Positions 37,622 through 47,636 of a stretch of DNA of 64,000 nucleotides are shown here, piece after piece. The notes beneath the pieces were generated by a model. It did not search any database and was not told where the DNA came from. It saw only the letters and a list, made by a program, of their open reading frames with translations. The translations under genes and the position numbers were made by a program. Within the stretch, counting starts at the first letter, position 1. Each line of letters starts with the position of its first letter. Source of the DNA: Desulfovibrio sp. UIB00 (lineage in GTDB: Bacteria > Desulfobacterota > Desulfovibrionia > Desulfovibrionales > Desulfovibrionaceae); contig NZ_JAETXJ010000001.1 in NCBI RefSeq assembly GCF_022508225.1, positions 1 through 64,000 of the forward strand, read 5' to 3'.

Positions 37622-40449
37622 AGGCTTTCTCCGCGCAGACGTCGTTGCAGGGCTGCCGCCTGCCCCTGTAGGGCCGCATTGTCAAAGTCCTTCACCGAGG
37701 CAAGAATGGCGGTCAGGTCTTCTGCATAGGGGGTGCCGTTCACAAGAGGCATAAACCGCTCAAGGGCGCTTTCCGCATTTCCCCAGTCCGTTTCCATCAA
37801 TTCGGGCAGTTCGGCAAGCAGAGCCAGCAGGTTGTCCCTGTGCTCGCCTTCCAGATGCATGGTGCCTGCCGTGACCATGCTTCCATCGCCTTCAAGACAG
37901 CGTACGCGCAGCAGCACCTCGTTCATGCACACTTCAAACTCGTCCATCAGTTCTTCGCTCGGCGGAATAAGGGGCAAAGAGTTTTCCATGTGCCGCGTGA
38001 GGCGGCATACCCGCTCCACGCCAAGGTTGGCGGCAACGCCCTTTACCGTATGCGCCAAACGGGCCGCACCACGCAGATCACCGCAGGCAAGCAGGCCGCG
38101 CAGCTCTCTGGCGCTCTCGCCGTAGTGATCCACAAAACGCAGCAGCAGTTCCCTGTACAATTCGCGGTTGCCGCCTACGGTTGCAAGGCCAGCCTCCACA
38201 TTGACCGCCTGCCCCTCCGGGACTGAAGAGGCTGTGGCCGGGTCGCGCATAACGTCCAGCGAATGCCGTTCCTCGCCCTCCTGAACACGGATTTCGGCGT
38301 CTGCGGCGGCAGAAAAAACATCCGGGCCAACATCTGCGGTCAGCGGATTGGACTGCAATCCGCCCGGAAGCCACGTTTCAAGGGCGGCATACAGGGCGGC
38401 AGGATCAACCGGTTTGGTGAGATAGTCGTTCATGCCCACGTTCTTGCCTTCCAGACGGGAAGCGGCATCGGCATGAGCAGTCATGGCAAGAATGGGCAGA
38501 TCCGCAGGTGAAAAACCCAGCGCGCGGATGCGCATGGTGGCCTGAAGGCCATCCATTACAGGCATCTGCACATCCATGAGCACAAGGTCAACGCCGCCGC
38601 CGCGAACCTCTTCAACCGCCGCAAGACCGTTGGAGGCCACACGCACGTCAAGCCCGGCCTGGGTCAACAACTCGCTGGCGATCTGGGCGTTGATATCGTT
38701 ATCTTCCACCACAAGTACAGTGCGGTGCACCGTGGTCGCAACGCCAAGGGCACTGTCCACAACAGCGGCGGCTTCTTCCTGAGCGGAGGTAGCCTCCGTA
38801 ATGGCTTCGCCCTGTTGCACCCAACCGAAGGACAGTTCAAAGAAAAAACGGCTTCCCTTGCCGGGTGCGCTTGCCACAGAAAGCTCCCCGCCCATAAGGT
38901 TGACCAGTTGCCGCGCCAGCGCAAGCCCAAGGCCGAGGCCGCTGTTTGATCGCGTCAACGACTCATCGCCCAGGGCAAAGGGTTCAAAAAGCTTGTCCTT
39001 AAGAACAGCATCCATGCCGGGGCCGCTGTCGGCCACCACAAAAAGCAGACGGCATCCGCCATCTTCCAGGTCGCCGTGGGCAAGCTGCACACTGCATTCC
39101 ACTGAGCCAGTGCGGGTGTACTTGACCGCATTGTCCAGCAGGATGCGCAACACTTCTTCCAGATGCCGTTCATCACCTTCCACAACTGCTGGCACAGCCG
39201 GATCCAGTGTAAAAATCAGCTCCAACTGTTTTTCAAGGGCGCTGCCCGCCACGCTCTGCCGCAACAGCTCCAGCAGGCGGGGCACCTGAAATGCCCGGTT
39301 TTCGCGGCGCAGCAAACCCTCGTTGATGCTTGAAAAATCAAGAATCCTGTTGACCATGTCCAACAGCAGGCTGCCGGATTTGTTGATCTGGGAAAGATAG
39401 TCGCGCTGCACGCCGCTGAGGCCAGCTTGCAGGCTCAGATAGCTCATGCCGATGATGGCATTGAGGGGCGTGCGGATTTCATGGCTCATACGGCGCAAAA
39501 AATCTTCCTGCACGTGTGAGGCCCTTTGGGCGAGTTCCAGTGACGACAAGGCCTGCGCACGGGCAAGCACGGCCTGCTGCTTGCTTTTGCGGGCACGCCT
39601 TTCGGCCTCTTTCAATTCGCGGATACGGGAAAACAGCGTTCCCTTCATGCGTTGCAGGGAAGCGAACATGACAGCCAGCTCATCCCGGTATTTGAGCTTC
39701 AATGGTTCGGGGTCCTCGCCCGCCGCCACGCCTTCCGCGTATTGACTGACCTCGCCCAGCGGTTTGGCGACCCTCTTCTGAAAGATATAAATATTGGCAA
39801 CCGCGCTTGCTCCCAGGGCCAACAAGGCAAAAAACATGGCCCAGACCATCTGGACAAGCGGCGACTCCTGTTTGCTCACCTGTTCCAGAAAGCTGCGGTA
39901 CTGCACTTCTCGCAGGGCCTGCGCGCTGAAAAGAACCTGCTGCGCCTCACTGTCCAGATTGACCCTGTCTACCCAGATCTGCGCGCCTTTCAGGTCAAGC
40001 CCGTCCCTGTCCCACAGGGGCGGCCCGCTATTGCCCACAGCCATGTTCACGGCGGTATCAAGCAGATTGTCGAGGTGCCTGCGCTGGGCAAGAAGCGCCT
40101 GAACCTGCCCTTGCAGACCTCCCGTCACATTGAGAGTGCGGGCAATATGTTCAAAGGTTCCCTCGTGACCGGCGGCGTCCTGCATCTCGTGGACGCGATC
40201 CTGATTCAGCATCTGCCACTTGGCATAACGCTCTGGATTGCCCGTAAAAATAAAGGCGTGGGCTTCTTCGTAACTCTGGCGGGTATTGGTTTCCACATCC
40301 ACCAGGAGGGAATCAAGCCTGTAGTAGTTTTCGAGTACCCTGCGGCCCTCATTCAGGCCGCGCCCCAGAGATACCAGGCAAAGCCCAAGCAGCAGAAGAA
40401 GCAGCAACTGCGCGAGGTTGGAAGTTTTGATAATGGTTCTGATGCTCAT
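37618..40449 (-). CDS. Hybrid sensor histidine kinase with receiver and HPt domains
   Basis: A 943-residue inner-membrane phosphorelay protein of the TorS/BarA layout. Two membrane helices (about 12-30 and 205-230) enclose a helical periplasmic sensor. HAMP follows, then HisKA with the phospho-acceptor near residue 323 (MSHEIRTPLNAIIG), HATPase with LLDNAVKYTR, DSGPGMD and GLGLGLAL, a receiver with the Asp near 625 (LVLMDVQMPVMDG) and an HPt domain with His near 800 (LAHTVKGVAANLG). I choose the ATG at 40449, with GGGAG upstream. The partner response regulator is not in the window. Confidence 0.94.
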   Translation of the reverse strand: MSIRTIIKTSNLAQLLLLLLLGLCLVSLGRGLNEGRRVLENYYRLDSLLVDVETNTRQSYEEAHAFIFTGNPERYAKWQMLNQDRVHEMQDAAGHEGTFEHIARTLNVTGGLQGQVQALLAQRRHLDNLLDTAVNMAVGNSGPPLWDRDGLDLKGAQIWVDRVNLDSEAQQVLFSAQALREVQYRSFLEQVSKQESPLVQMVWAMFFALLALGASAVANIYIFQKRVAKPLGEVSQYAEGVAAGEDPEPLKLKYRDELAVMFASLQRMKGTLFSRIRELKEAERRARKSKQQAVLARAQALSSLELAQRASHVQEDFLRRMSHEIRTPLNAIIGMSYLSLQAGLSGVQRDYLSQINKSGSLLLDMVNRILDFSSINEGLLRRENRAFQVPRLLELLRQSVAGSALEKQLELIFTLDPAVPAVVEGDERHLEEVLRILLDNAVKYTRTGSVECSVQLAHGDLEDGGCRLLFVVADSGPGMDAVLKDKLFEPFALGDESLTRSNSGLGLGLALARQLVNLMGGELSVASAPGKGSRFFFELSFGWVQQGEAITEATSAQEEAAAVVDSALGVATTVHRTVLVVEDNDINAQIASELLTQAGLDVRVASNGLAAVEEVRGGGVDLVLMDVQMPVMDGLQATMRIRALGFSPADLPILAMTAHADAASRLEGKNVGMNDYLTKPVDPAALYAALETWLPGGLQSNPLTADVGPDVFSAAADAEIRVQEGEERHSLDVMRDPATASSVPEGQAVNVEAGLATVGGNRELYRELLLRFVDHYGESARELRGLLACGDLRGAARLAHTVKGVAANLGVERVCRLTRHMENSLPLIPPSEELMDEFEVCMNEVLLRVRCLEGDGSMVTAGTMHLEGEHRDNLLALLAELPELMETDWGNAESALERFMPLVNGTPYAEDLTAILASVKDFDNAALQGQAAALQRRLRGESL

Positions 40450-40618
40450 GCTTCTTGCTCCCGCAGGCAGCGGACAGTGCCCTTCGTCAAGCTTGAACCG
40501 GACAGGCAGACACCCCCGCACGACTGACGGATGGCCTCATACCTTGAAGTATTGGCATTCTTACCATAGGCTGCCGCAAAAATCACCCGCGACCATTCTG
40601 GAGAAACTGAAAATCCCC

Positions 40619-41554
40619 ATGTCCCCCACCGCCCGGAATTTATTGCCCCACGCGGCCTTACTGACAGCCATGGCCTTTTGGGGTTCCACCTTTGTTGTGC
40701 TGCGCATCGCCCTGACCGCCCTGACCCCCCTGCAAACCATGGCCGGGCGCATGCTGGTGGCCTGTATTGTTTTTTTGCCCCTGTGGCCGCGCCTCTGGCG
40801 CGAACTCAAGGAACACGGCAATCTGGGGACGCTGACGCTCATGGCACTGTGCGAGCCCTGCCTCTTTTTTCTCTTTGAAACCCACGCGCTGCGCCTGACC
40901 ACGGCCTCGCAGGCGGGCATGATAACATCCCTGCTGCCCCTGTTGGTGGCGGCAGTAGCCTTTGTCGCCCTGCGCGAACACGCGGGCCTGCGCATGTGGC
41001 TGGGCTTTTTGTTGGCTGTTTGCGGCGTCACGTGGCTCACTCTTGCCGCTGTGCCGGACGAAAAAGCCGCCAATCCCCTGCTGGGCAATATTCTTGAGGG
41101 TATCGCCATGTGCTGCGCCGCCGGATATACCGTGCTGGCCCGCCACCTTTCAACCGTATACAGCGCCCTGTGCATCACGGCTGTTCAGGCCTTTGTGGGC
41201 ATGATATTTTTTTGTCTGCTGGCGCTTGTGGTGCCGGAATCAGACACGCTCATCAGCCTTGGCAGGAATTTTCCCACATGGGTTCCTTGGGCCTGCGTTT
41301 TCTATCTGGGCGGCATTGTGACCTTTGCAGGATACGGTCTGTATAATTTTGGCGTAAAGCGCCTTTCTGCTGGTCGCGCCGCCGCCTACACCAATCTCAT
41401 ACCTGTTTTTGCCCTGCTCTTCGGCGTCGCCCTGTTGGGCGAGAAGCTCCCGCCCGCCCAATATGGAGGAGCCTTGCTTATAGTGCTTGGCGTACTGCTG
41501 AGCCAATGGCGGGGAATAAGCCGCAACGCCCTGGCCCAAAAACCGACAGTATGA
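40619..41554 (+). CDS. EamA/DMT-family transporter
   Basis: A 311-residue inner-membrane exporter with ten helices in two EamA repeats. The first repeat begins MAFWGSTFVVLRIAL; the second includes YLGGIVTFAGYGLYNFGVKRL and AAAYTNLIPVFALLFGVALLGE, typical in pattern. The ATG at 40619 has only a distant GGAG, so the start is not certain. It is divergent from the sensor kinase and convergent with cobQ, ten bases apart. Substrate unknown, probably a metabolite or amino acid. Confidence 0.9.
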   Translation: MSPTARNLLPHAALLTAMAFWGSTFVVLRIALTALTPLQTMAGRMLVACIVFLPLWPRLWRELKEHGNLGTLTLMALCEPCLFFLFETHALRLTTASQAGMITSLLPLLVAAVAFVALREHAGLRMWLGFLLAVCGVTWLTLAAVPDEKAANPLLGNILEGIAMCCAAGYTVLARHLSTVYSALCITAVQAFVGMIFFCLLALVVPESDTLISLGRNFPTWVPWACVFYLGGIVTFAGYGLYNFGVKRLSAGRAAAYTNLIPVFALLFGVALLGEKLPPAQYGGALLIVLGVLLSQWRGISRNALAQKPTV

Positions 41555-41563
41555 TTTTTCTGC

Positions 41564-43198
41564 TCAAGGCAGTTGCAGCACGTTGAGTATGGCCGGCATA
41601 TCCAACGCGGCTTCTACAGCATCGGCCAGCCTGTCCAGCTCAGGACCGAGGCTGTAGGCTGTTTCCGGCGCTGACGGCAAACCCGCCTCATGCCGCAGAC
41701 GACGCAAAAATGCATGGCGAAAGGCGTCTTCGTCAAAAAGACCGTGCAGATAACTGCCCCACACACGGGCACAGCCGCGAGCATCGCACCGTCCCCAGCC
41801 CACGGGGCGGCCCCCGGAGTCGGTCATCACAACCCGCATGACGGCAGACGCGGCATCGCCCGCAGCGGGTTCACCAGCTATATCCGACAATTTTCCGTGC
41901 AAGGAGGAGGTCTCGCCGTGATGGATCTCATAGCCTGTCACGGCCTGGCGTTCTGCCCCGGTCACACAGGCATCCGCCCATCCGGCGGCGCGGCACAGGC
42001 GCTTGGCTGCCAGCAGCCTTGTACTGAGTGGCAGCAGGCCAAGCCCCGGCTCGCATCCGCCTTCTTCAATCTGCAGAGGGTCGACTATTTCAACTCCAAG
42101 CATCTGCAATCCCCCGCAGATGCCTACCAGAGCCCCAGTACCGCGTGTCAGGCACTGACGGGCAAATTCCTGAACCCGCCCGGCCAGTCCGGTGCGCCGC
42201 AAAAAGCGTAGATCCCCCACGGTATTGCGGCTGCCTGGCAGAATGACAACATGCGGCGCACCCCACTGATCCGCCTGGCGCACAATACGCAACTGCACCC
42301 CCGGTTCGTCCCGCAGGGCGTCAAGATCCGTGGCATTACTCAAATGCGGCAGATCGGGCACCACGATATCCAGCAAGCCGGGGGCACCAGAGGTTTGCCC
42401 CAGGCACAGGCCAGGGGTCAGACCTTCCTTGAAGCTTACGGAGTCCTCTTCGGGCAGGCGCAGGTTTTCCAGCATGGGCACCACACCCCAAAAGGGTTTG
42501 CCCGTGCGTTTCTGGATCATGGACAGGGCGGGATCCAGCAGGCTGGCGTCGCCCCGAAACTTATTGAGAATAAAGCCCCCCACCCGCCCTCTTTCCGCGC
42601 GGGTGAGCAGGGCCATGGTGCCCGCCAGGGCCGCAAAGGCCCCGCCACGGTCAATATCCGCCACCAGAGCCACGTGCGCCCCGGCATAGCGGGCCATGCG
42701 CATGTTTACAATATCATGTGCCTTGAGGTTGATCTCAGCCGGGCTGCCCGCCCCTTCAAGCACCATAACATCCATATCTGCGGCCAGACTGCGGTAGGCA
42801 CGGCGCACGGCCTTCCAGGCTTCTGGCTTATAGGCGAGATACTCGCCCACGCGCATGTGCCCCACGGCTTCGCCCAGCACAATGATCTGGGAACCCACGT
42901 TGGACGTGGGCTTAAGCAGCACCGGGTTCATGCGCACGTCTGGCGCAAGGCCGCAGGCGGCGGCCTGCAAGACCTGAGCGCGGCCCATTTCCTTGCCGTC
43001 GCTGGTTACAAAGGAATTAAGCGCCATGTTCTGCGCCTTGAAGGGCGCAACCCGCAGCCCCCTGCGCGCCAGCAAGCGGCACACAGCCGCCGTAATCAGG
43101 CTTTTGCCCGCGTTTGAGCATGTTCCCTGAATCATGAGAGCCGGGGGAAAAAAACGCCTCGACCCTGATTGTGCCGTGTGAACCGGTCTGGCCGCCAT
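41564..43198 (-). CDS. cobQ: Adenosylcobyric acid synthase (glutamine-hydrolysing)
   Basis: CobQ amidates four carboxyl groups of the corrin ring in B12 synthesis. The 544-residue protein has the ATP-binding N-terminal domain ([17 protein letters not shown]) and a C-terminal class I glutaminase with Cys in [10 protein letters not shown] and His in [30 protein letters not shown] is a further family mark. GGAGG lies nine bases before the ATG. I looked for a cobalamin riboswitch upstream and saw none. No other cob gene is in the window. Confidence 0.96.
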   Translation of the reverse strand: MAARPVHTAQSGSRRFFPPALMIQGTCSNAGKSLITAAVCRLLARRGLRVAPFKAQNMALNSFVTSDGKEMGRAQVLQAAACGLAPDVRMNPVLLKPTSNVGSQIIVLGEAVGHMRVGEYLAYKPEAWKAVRRAYRSLAADMDVMVLEGAGSPAEINLKAHDIVNMRMARYAGAHVALVADIDRGGAFAALAGTMALLTRAERGRVGGFILNKFRGDASLLDPALSMIQKRTGKPFWGVVPMLENLRLPEEDSVSFKEGLTPGLCLGQTSGAPGLLDIVVPDLPHLSNATDLDALRDEPGVQLRIVRQADQWGAPHVVILPGSRNTVGDLRFLRRTGLAGRVQEFARQCLTRGTGALVGICGGLQMLGVEIVDPLQIEEGGCEPGLGLLPLSTRLLAAKRLCRAAGWADACVTGAERQAVTGYEIHHGETSSLHGKLSDIAGEPAAGDAASAVMRVVMTDSGGRPVGWGRCDARGCARVWGSYLHGLFDEDAFRHAFLRRLRHEAGLPSAPETAYSLGPELDRLADAVEAALDMPAILNVLQLP

Positions 43199-43479
43199 CG
43201 CGGTAGTCCTCCCTGCACTTGCGGCAATGCCCGTTCAGTGCTGTGTCTTTTATGATATCTTTCCGGCAATATATGGATTGAGGGAAGCTACCGCAACCGA
43301 TGCGCCTGTGCAGTCCGCCAAAGTGCAAAGCTGACCTGCTGCGCTGCGAGTTCTTCGCCTTGCACTGCTTGCCAGCTTTTCGTATAAAAGAAATGGTGGT
43401 CATACAAATACCCGCCGCAGCCCTGAAGGGCACGGCGGTTTACGCGGCCGCCAGGGCCGCAAATACCTGCGGAGTTTCA

Positions 43480-45522
43480 ATGAAGCGTGTATTTTTATGG
43501 ATTCTGGGTGGCGCCACGGTTCTGGCAGTGGCGGCGGCTGTTCTGCTCAGCAGGGTCGACGCTGGCTTTGTGGTGCGGCAGATCGCCGATGCCACGGCCA
43601 AAGCCACTGGGCAGCCATTAACGTTTGACAGCCCGCCCGGAATTTCCTTTTTCCCCCCCGGCGTCAATTTTGGACAGGCGCACTGGGGCAGCGCCAGCGA
43701 TGGGCAGGGAGTGGTCATCTCCGTCAAAAGTGGTATGGCCCAACTGGAGTTGAGCCCCCTGCTTACGGGCAATGTTATCGTGCGTGAAGTACGGCTGAAC
43801 AGCCCCATGATTGAAGTCCGCGAAGGCAAAGCCGTTGCCGCTGCCAAGCCGGACGCGGAAAAACCCGCAGATGAAGCCAAGCCCGCCGCTTCGACTCCGC
43901 CAGCCCTTCCCATTGAGCTAAAACGCCTTGTACTGCGTCAGGGTGTTGTGACCTACGCAAGCGCAAATGGTAAAACACTGCGCGTTGATGATGTAAACTT
44001 GTCTGTAGAGAATCTGCGCACCGGACAGGAAGCCGTGGTGCAGTGCGATTTTGCCTTTGTTTTTGGTGACAGCACCGCCGAACCATCTGCCCCCGCCGCC
44101 AAGCCTGGGGCAAGCAGCATCTCGGGGACGCTGGCATTTTCTTCCCGCCTGCGCTACGCGCCCCCTCAGTTGCTTTTCCGGCAGACCGCGCTGACAGTCA
44201 CCCCGCTCACCGGAGCGCTGCCCAAGGAAGCTGGGCCGTTGCAGTTTACCTGTGAAGGGTCGTTACGGCTGAGCGATCTGCACCTCCAGTTGAGCAAGGC
44301 CTTGCTCAATACGCCCCAGGCGCGGGTGAGCGCATCCGGCGAAGGTGGGCTGTCCCCCCTGGCGTTCAACGGCGCTCTTGAGATGGAAGGCTCGCCCCAC
44401 AAACTTGCCGCGCTGGCAGGCCATAAACTGGCGACTCCCTCTGCCAAGGACGATCTGCGCTTCAGAACAATGGTGCGCTATACCGCCAATGCCCTGAATC
44501 TCAGCCAGATGCTTCTGCAACTCGACGATCTTTCCATGCGCGGCGGTCTGCGCCTTGACCTGCCCGAAAACGCTCCCATGCTTGTGACTGCTGACGTGCA
44601 GACCGGCATGCTCAATCTTGATCCCTATCTGCCCCAGGCAGAATCCGGCAAAAATGTGGCGGAAACCAAGCCTGCGGGCCGCGACGGCGCAGCAATCAGC
44701 GGCAAACGCGCCAAGCCGGATGCGGAAGCCGCACGGCGCATGCCGGGGCTGGACATCCGCGCCAAAGTGGCTGGCATTACCAAGGACGGGTTGCAGGTAA
44801 AAGACATTGCGCTGGCCATCAAGGGAGAAAAAGGACGCTACGCCCTGACATCCTTAACCGCCAGCCTTGGCAGCGGCGGGCTTATCAAGTCCACCGGCAC
44901 CATGGATATGACGACTGAAACTTGCGCTCTCAAGGTGCAAGCCGCAGATGTGGAGGTTGGTTCGCTGCTGGTTGCCCTTGGAAAGGGACAGCTGGCCGAC
45001 GGGCAGGCCTCGCTGGATGCGGACGTGACCATGAAGTGCGCGGACGCCAATGATATTCGCCAAAGCCTTGGCGGGCGCGGGCTGCTGGAAATACGCCGCC
45101 TGCATGTTCCGGCCATGGCAGAGCTTTCTAAGAGCATCCCCTCGCTCACCGGCAAGGGGGGGCCGCTGCCCGACCGCTTTGATCTGGCCCGTGCGCCCTT
45201 TACTGCCCGCGATGGCGAAATCAACGCAAGCCCCATCACTGTCACCTCCGCCACCCTCAACGCTACGGGAAAGGCGCGCATCAGCCTGCCCAAACAGTAC
45301 ATGGATGCGGCTCTGGACATCAAAACCATGGGGCTGACAATTCCTGTGACGGCCAAGGGGCCTTTGAGTGACATTTCGTATGGTGTTGACCCGCGTTTTG
45401 CCCTTGATATGGCAAAAAATTTGCCGGGCGCATTGCTGAAAACGGGCAAGGAAGCCGGGAGCACCACCAAGGATGCGGCAAAGGGCGCTGAAGGGCTGGT
45501 TCGCGGCATCCTGGGCCGCTAA
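43480..45522 (+). CDS. AsmA-family protein
   Basis: A 680-residue protein with one N-terminal helix (about 5-23) and a long periplasmic beta-rich part. The start MKRVFLWILGGATVLAV and the first domain (SRVDAGFVVRQIADATAKATG, PPGISFFPPGVNFG) match AsmA-like proteins, which are thought to move phospholipids to the outer membrane. The C-terminal AsmA_2 domain has KSTGTMDMTTETCALKVQAA in part and a helical tail rich in Gly, Lys and Ala. GGAG lies five bases before the ATG. It is monocistronic, divergent from cobQ. Confidence 0.9.
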   Translation: MKRVFLWILGGATVLAVAAAVLLSRVDAGFVVRQIADATAKATGQPLTFDSPPGISFFPPGVNFGQAHWGSASDGQGVVISVKSGMAQLELSPLLTGNVIVREVRLNSPMIEVREGKAVAAAKPDAEKPADEAKPAASTPPALPIELKRLVLRQGVVTYASANGKTLRVDDVNLSVENLRTGQEAVVQCDFAFVFGDSTAEPSAPAAKPGASSISGTLAFSSRLRYAPPQLLFRQTALTVTPLTGALPKEAGPLQFTCEGSLRLSDLHLQLSKALLNTPQARVSASGEGGLSPLAFNGALEMEGSPHKLAALAGHKLATPSAKDDLRFRTMVRYTANALNLSQMLLQLDDLSMRGGLRLDLPENAPMLVTADVQTGMLNLDPYLPQAESGKNVAETKPAGRDGAAISGKRAKPDAEAARRMPGLDIRAKVAGITKDGLQVKDIALAIKGEKGRYALTSLTASLGSGGLIKSTGTMDMTTETCALKVQAADVEVGSLLVALGKGQLADGQASLDADVTMKCADANDIRQSLGGRGLLEIRRLHVPAMAELSKSIPSLTGKGGPLPDRFDLARAPFTARDGEINASPITVTSATLNATGKARISLPKQYMDAALDIKTMGLTIPVTAKGPLSDISYGVDPRFALDMAKNLPGALLKTGKEAGSTTKDAAKGAEGLVRGILGR

Positions 45523-45638
45523 CAGGCATGGCGATGGCCCGGACAAAGATACTTGCCAGGGGCAAAGGGCAAGGCAAACAGCTCCGGTTCACGGGTAAAG
45601 GTATTTTGCCTGGGGCTTGCCTTTTCGGCGTCATGGGC

Positions 45639-45665
45639 TAAAGCTATTAGCATCACGGGCGTTAA
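45639..45665 (+). promoter_or_regulatory. FliA (sigma-28) type promoter for motA
   Basis: TAAA (45639-45642), 15 bases and GGCGTTAA (45658-45665) match TAAA-N15-GCCGATAA at 10 of 12 positions, about 135 bases before motA. The rest of the AsmA-motA gap shows no gene. Confidence 0.55.
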
Positions 45666-45799
45666 GCATTAAAGAAGGCCTGAACGCGCTTTAAAGGCGC
45701 GAGTGGTGAGCGGAGCGGTCAAAATTCCGCCAGCCAGGCAACACACGAGCTTTACGGGGTTTCTTTGCCCGGTAAGGCATAGAGCGAACAGGCGGCAGT

Positions 45800-46648
45800 A
45801 TGTACTTACTTATAGGACTGGTCATTGTTGCGGCTTCAGTCGGCACGGGCTACACCATGGCCCATGGCGAATGGGGCGTTCTTTTTCAGCCCGCCGAGTT
45901 CATCATTATTTTGGGTTGCGGCCTTGGAGCGTTTTTTGGTTCGCAGACCAAGTACACCTTTGGTCTGGTTGTCAAAAGCCTCAAACACCTGTTTGCCGAC
46001 CCAGGTTCCAGCAAAAACCACTATCTTGAGACCCTTGCCCTGCTGTACGCGCTCTTTTCCAAAATGCACCGCGAGGGCGTGATCAGTATTGAAAGTGATG
46101 TTGAAAAACCAGAATCCAGCCCGATTTTCAGCAAATATCCCAATATTTCCAAAGATACCGTGCTGGTGAACTTTGTGGGCGACACGTTGCGCGTGTACCT
46201 GACCACCGGCGACCCCGCAGATATTGACAGCCTCATGGACGTGGATATCGAAACCATGCGCGAAGAAGGTATTTTGCCTGCCCACGCAGTGGCGCACATG
46301 GCCGAATCACTGCCGGGCATGGGTATTGTGGCCTGCGTTCTGGGCGTGGTTTTGGCCATGGGCAAGATCAACGAACCGCCGGAAGTTCTTGGCCACTACA
46401 TCGCGGCAGCACTTGTCGGCACGTTTTTTGGTATTCTTGCCTGCTATGGTCTCTTTGGCCCCATGGGCGCAAAGCTTGAAAACTACGTGGCCGAAGAACA
46501 TTTTTATTTTAATGCCATCAAGGAAGCCGTGGCTGCCGCCATTCGCGGATCAACGCCGCTGATCGCTGTGGAATATGGGCGCAGGGCCATACCCTACCCC
46601 TTCCGTCCCTCGTTTGCCGAAATGGAAGAACGGCTCAAGAGCGGCTAA
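45800..46648 (+). CDS. motA: Flagellar motor stator protein MotA
   Basis: A 282-residue inner-membrane protein with four helices that forms the proton channel of the stator with MotB. GCGLGAFFGSQTKYT marks the first cytoplasmic turn, and the channel-forming helices contain LPGMGIVACVLGVVLAMG and ALVGTFFGILACYGLFGP, with conserved prolines. The cytoplasmic loop is charged and would touch FliG. The sequence is of the proton-driven type. AGGCGG lies six bases before the ATG. motB follows after 170 bases, an unusually wide gap for this pair, which contains a 16-base palindrome. Confidence 0.96.
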   Translation: MYLLIGLVIVAASVGTGYTMAHGEWGVLFQPAEFIIILGCGLGAFFGSQTKYTFGLVVKSLKHLFADPGSSKNHYLETLALLYALFSKMHREGVISIESDVEKPESSPIFSKYPNISKDTVLVNFVGDTLRVYLTTGDPADIDSLMDVDIETMREEGILPAHAVAHMAESLPGMGIVACVLGVVLAMGKINEPPEVLGHYIAAALVGTFFGILACYGLFGPMGAKLENYVAEEHFYFNAIKEAVAAAIRGSTPLIAVEYGRRAIPYPFRPSFAEMEERLKSG

Positions 46649-46818
46649 GCTTGGGCAAACGGGCTGGCTGCCTCCCTGATCAGGGAGTGCGGGCGCAGAT
46701 ATTTTGCCCTTCTGTAAAAACCTGCTATGGTTTGTGCATCAAGGGCGCGGGCGGCTGATTTTTATGCCGTCAGCAAAAGCGCGAGGCCCGGCGCAGAATA
46801 CTACGAAGGAGAAAGCCT

Positions 46819-47529
46819 ATGGGCGGCGGCGCATGGAAAGTGGCGTATGCCGACTTTGTTACGGCCATGATGGCCTTCTTCCTTCTGCTGTGGATCCTCA
46901 GCATGGTGCCGCCCGACACCAAGGCGGGCCTTGCCGCGTACTTCAGCGGCGAGCGCAATTTTGACTCCAGCTCCACGTCTCCTATATCAAACAATCCGTT
47001 CATCCAGAACACGGATAAAATTGACGCGCGCGACCTCAAAATCAACGAGGTTGAAAAGTCGCACTACGCCATCGCGCAAAAAATCAAGCAGATGCTCATG
47101 GCAGATGCCGTGCCGCAAAATTCCTCGGGCATCAGCGCTGATGATGTGGGCGTGCAGTTGCGCGTCAATTCGGACGTCATGTTCCGCCCCGGCAGCATTG
47201 ACCTGCTGCCCGAAGGCACCAAGGTGCTGGAAGCGGTGCTGAAACTCATGAACGAATACAATCTTTACCTTGTGGTACGCGGGCACGCTGACTCCACCGA
47301 AGCCAGGCCGCCGTTTGCCTCCGCGTGGGAGCTTTCAGGCGCGCGCGCCTCGGCCATGGTGCATTTTCTTGCTGAAAAGGGCATCAAACCCACACGCATG
47401 CGCGCTGTGAGCTACGGCGATACGCGCCCCCTCAAGCCGGGCATTGACGAACAGAGCCGCGCCATGAACCGACGGGTGGAATTTTTCTTCCATCGGCCAG
47501 AAGTTATGTCGTACAGCGTGGTGTACTAG
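46819..47529 (+). CDS. motB: Flagellar motor stator protein MotB
   Basis: A 236-residue stator protein with one helix and a peptidoglycan-binding OmpA-like domain. The proton-binding Asp is Asp12 in YADFVTAMMAFFLLLW; the OmpA domain (about 105-236) has VRGHADSTEARPP and SRAMNRRVEFFF. The part before the helix is only about eight residues, far shorter than in E. coli MotB. AAGGAGA lies six bases before this ATG. Upstream the frame stays open back to a TGA at 46756 and encodes a very basic stretch, but it has no ATG, GTG or TTG. Confidence 0.94.
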   Translation: MGGGAWKVAYADFVTAMMAFFLLLWILSMVPPDTKAGLAAYFSGERNFDSSSTSPISNNPFIQNTDKIDARDLKINEVEKSHYAIAQKIKQMLMADAVPQNSSGISADDVGVQLRVNSDVMFRPGSIDLLPEGTKVLEAVLKLMNEYNLYLVVRGHADSTEARPPFASAWELSGARASAMVHFLAEKGIKPTRMRAVSYGDTRPLKPGIDEQSRAMNRRVEFFFHRPEVMSYSVVY

Positions 47530-47556
47530 CCCGCCTTTCTGCCAGTGAGTTGCAAC

Positions 47557-47594
47557 AGAAACGGCCCCTGTGACAATCCACAAGGGCCGTTTCT
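47557..47594. terminator. Terminator between motB and htpG
   Basis: AGAAACGGCCCCTGTG pairs with CACAAGGGCCGTTTCT with one mismatch around a six-base loop, between convergent genes. Confidence 0.8.
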
Positions 47595-47636
47595 TTATTT
47601 CGCTGACGCAGAGGCCTTTCGGCATCCCGGCCAGAG

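Noticed and set aside
43199-43479. Possible cobalamin riboswitch upstream of cobQ
   Set aside because: No B12-box-like sequence was found on the minus strand.
46673-46688. 16-bp palindrome CTCCCTGATCAGGGAG between motA and motB
   Set aside because: No T run follows and no known regulator pattern fits; it may be an attenuating hairpin, but the evidence is too thin.
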